Assembly: GCA_023380955.1 (NCBI GenBank) | Contig: JAMCTB010000074.1 | Location: 1 to 14,673, forward strand | Length of the DNA: 14,673 nucleotides | Source: Chloroflexota bacterium | GTDB lineage: Bacteria; Chloroflexota; UBA6077 | Reading direction: 5' to 3' | Part shown: piece after piece, positions 13,360 through 14,673 of the stretch | How the letters are laid out: each line of letters begins with the position of its first letter | Numbering within the stretch: position 1 is the first letter of the stretch | Notes under the pieces: generated by a model | Database searches by the model: none | Seen by the model: only the letters and a program-made list of their open reading frames with translations | What the model was told of the DNA's origin: nothing | Made by a program: the position numbers and the translations under genes

Positions 13360-14673
13360 CTACTCTCGCTCGAGAAGCCTGAGTCCCCTGGCCAGGGCCA
13401 CGGCCTCGGTGCGGTTGCCCGCCCCGATCTTGCCGAGGATATGGCTGATGTGCGCCTTGACCGTGCCCACGCTGACCGTGAGCTCGTCGGCGATCCTCTG
13501 GTTAGGCGCACCACCCGCCAGAAGCCGGAGAACCTCGACCTCCCGGGGGGTGAGCGACTCGACGCCGGGGGTCGGGTGTCGGGTATCGGGGGTCGGGAGA
13601 GTGGGCGCTGCCCTCTCGTCTCCTGATCCCTGGCCCCTGCCCCTCGACCCCTGAATGGCCGCCAACAGTCGGGCGACGTACTCGGGAGCGATCCCGCGCG
13701 CGGACACCCGGCGGAGCAGCGTGCCCATCGGCTCGCCGTGATCCGCAAAGGTGCGAATGTAGCCCTCCGGCTCGGCCAGGGCTAGCGCCCGCTCCAGGGA
13801 GCTTAGCGCCGGTGTGAGTTCACCGCTCTCGTGCAGGGCCAGAGCCTGGAGTGCCAGGATCTCGATCACCACCCCGAAGCGTCCGGCTGCCTCGGCGGGG
13901 CCCAGGAGGCGCGCCAGAAGCCTGACCGCCTCGGCCGCCTCGCCCCGCGCCAGGCGGAGCCGCACCAGGCTCAGGCACTCCCGCTCACCTGGCAAGCCGA
14001 AGTCCGCCGCTTCCCCCACCCGAAGCTCCCGCGCCCAGCTCTCCGCATCCTCCAGTCGGTCCATTGCCACCAGGAGATCGGCCCGTTCGGCCAGCAGAAG
14101 TCGGCGCATCACGGTCAAGTTTTGCTCCTGGACCGTCTCGATCGCCCTCTCGATCATGGCCAGCCCGGACTGTGCATCCGCCTGCGCCCGGTGCAACCGC
14201 GCCAGCGCCCAATAGGTTGCAGCCAGGGCCTCCACGTACCCGCTCTGCTCCCCCAACTCCAGCGCTTGGCCCAGGTAGCCCCCAGCGCCATCGAGATCGT
14301 CCAGCTCGCGTCTCAGATGGCCCAGGTAGGCGTACAGCATCCCCAGCGTCGGGACCATCCGAGCGGGAGCCTCGGATACCTCCGCGACGACCTTCAGCGC
14401 CCGCTGGCAGACCCGCTCCGCCTCCCGGAGGCGCCCGCGCAGCATCTCGGTACGAACCAGGTAGGCCGAGGATACCATGACCATGTGCAGGCTCCCCGTG
14501 ACCAGGCTGAGATCGACCGCGTCGGCGAAGGCAGCGCTGGCCGGAGCCACGTCGCCGGTCAAAAGGTGGGCATCCCCGAGGTTGAACGCGGCGAGGCTCC
14601 GCATGAACGGCTCGCTGGGGGGCAGGCGCGAGAGGGCCTGCCTGGCGTACTCGATGGTGCGCTGGAGTTGGGG
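13360..14673 (-). CDS. MalT/LuxR-type (LAL) transcriptional regulator, C-terminal 437 residues
   Basis: The frame is open to the window edge, so the N-terminus, probably including the ATPase domain, lies beyond 14673. The visible part is a long TPR-like helical solenoid (FNLGDAHLLTGDVAPASAAF, MLYAYLGHLRRELDDLDGAG, ATYWALARLHRAQADAQSG, and similar pairs), as in the MalT/LAL sensor region, then a Pro/Gly-rich linker and a C-terminal GerE-type helix-turn-helix: LTPREVEVLRLLAGGAPNQRI, ADELTVSVGTVKAHISHIL, KIGAGNRTEAV. Such regulators bind an inducer with the solenoid, hydrolyse ATP and activate promoters. The linker is encoded by a heptanucleotide array (13567-13650). The stop lies 3 bp from the P2 promoter of the next gene, so the target may be adjacent. 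Confidence 0.88.
   Translation of the reverse strand, partial: PQLQRTIEYARQALSRLPPSEPFMRSLAAFNLGDAHLLTGDVAPASAAFADAVDLSLVTGSLHMVMVSSAYLVRTEMLRGRLREAERVCQRALKVVAEVSEAPARMVPTLGMLYAYLGHLRRELDDLDGAGGYLGQALELGEQSGYVEALAATYWALARLHRAQADAQSGLAMIERAIETVQEQNLTVMRRLLLAERADLLVAMDRLEDAESWARELRVGEAADFGLPGERECLSLVRLRLARGEAAEAVRLLARLLGPAEAAGRFGVVIEILALQALALHESGELTPALSSLERALALAEPEGYIRTFADHGEPMGTLLRRVSARGIAPEYVARLLAAIQGSRGRGQGSGDERAAPTLPTPDTRHPTPGVESLTPREVEVLRLLAGGAPNQRIADELTVSVGTVKAHISHILGKIGAGNRTEAVALARGLRLLERE
13567..13650. repeat. Heptanucleotide array inside the LuxR-type gene
   Basis: Twelve consecutive 7-base units. On the + strand the first four are GGGGGTC, GGGTGTC, GGGTATC and GGGGGTC; after degenerate units come CTGATCC, CTGGCCC, CTGCCCC and TCGACCC. 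The total of 84 bp equals 28 codons, so the host reading frame is kept and the array codes for the linker RGRGQGSGDERAAPTLPTPD and following residues. Confidence 0.7.

Noticed and set aside
1..14673. CRISPR array, prophage, rRNA or origin features
   Set aside because: No regularly spaced repeats with unique spacers, no phage structural genes, no rRNA-like sequence and no DnaA-box cluster were seen.

Overview
The window is high-GC bacterial DNA and most resembles a Chloroflexota (Thermomicrobia-like or related) genome or metagenome contig. This rests on the secreted protein at 5227-6240, whose WRK / FTDG / NGP / RFPWE pattern I associate with that phylum, on the MalT-type LuxR regulator, and on GC-rich heptad and hairpin repeats. 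No rRNA, tRNA or marker gene fixes the taxonomy, so this is an inference.

Left part (1-2300, + strand): the 3' part of an M20-family metallopeptidase/deacylase gene, followed by a class III aminotransferase of the GabT type. The first 127 bases repeat exactly, 501 bp further on, inside the same reading frame. This is either a tandem in-frame duplication or an assembly artefact.

2300-4000 is a graveyard of insertion sequences. An N-terminal scrap of an ISAs1-type transposase (+) runs directly into the truncated 3' end of an IS1634-type transposase (-), which itself carries two frameshifts.

4295-6770 (+): three envelope-type genes: a secreted protein with two DUF2680/YckD-like repeats and a strong terminator, a secreted two-beta-domain protein with a Pro/Thr linker, and a two-TM SHOCT protein. 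They are followed by a 399-residue amidohydrolase/deacetylase-family metallohydrolase (6946-8145) whose 3' end overlaps the convergent ftsH by 34 bp.

Right part (8112-14673, all - strand), in order of transcription: the C-terminal part of a MalT/LuxR-type regulator, a small PNPOx-like protein, a GlsB/YeaQ-like membrane protein, a 63-residue unknown, a slipin/SPFH protein, a roughly 700-bp hairpin-rich gap, a small HesB/IscA-fold-like protein without the usual cysteines, and ftsH, which is interrupted by a frameshift. SPFH proteins commonly modulate FtsH, so this looks like a membrane-quality or stress cluster.

The most novel signal I see is a composite promoter/leader present twice, upstream of the PNPOx-like gene and of the GlsB-like gene. 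Its four sequence blocks are conserved and its two core blocks have identical spacing; one copy also carries an 11-bp inverted repeat that could be an operator. Other notable items are a 12-unit heptanucleotide array built in frame into the LuxR-type gene and the cluster of perfect hairpins between the slipin and the ftsH operon. Three single-base frameshifts in - strand genes may be real decay or sequence error; the window alone cannot decide.
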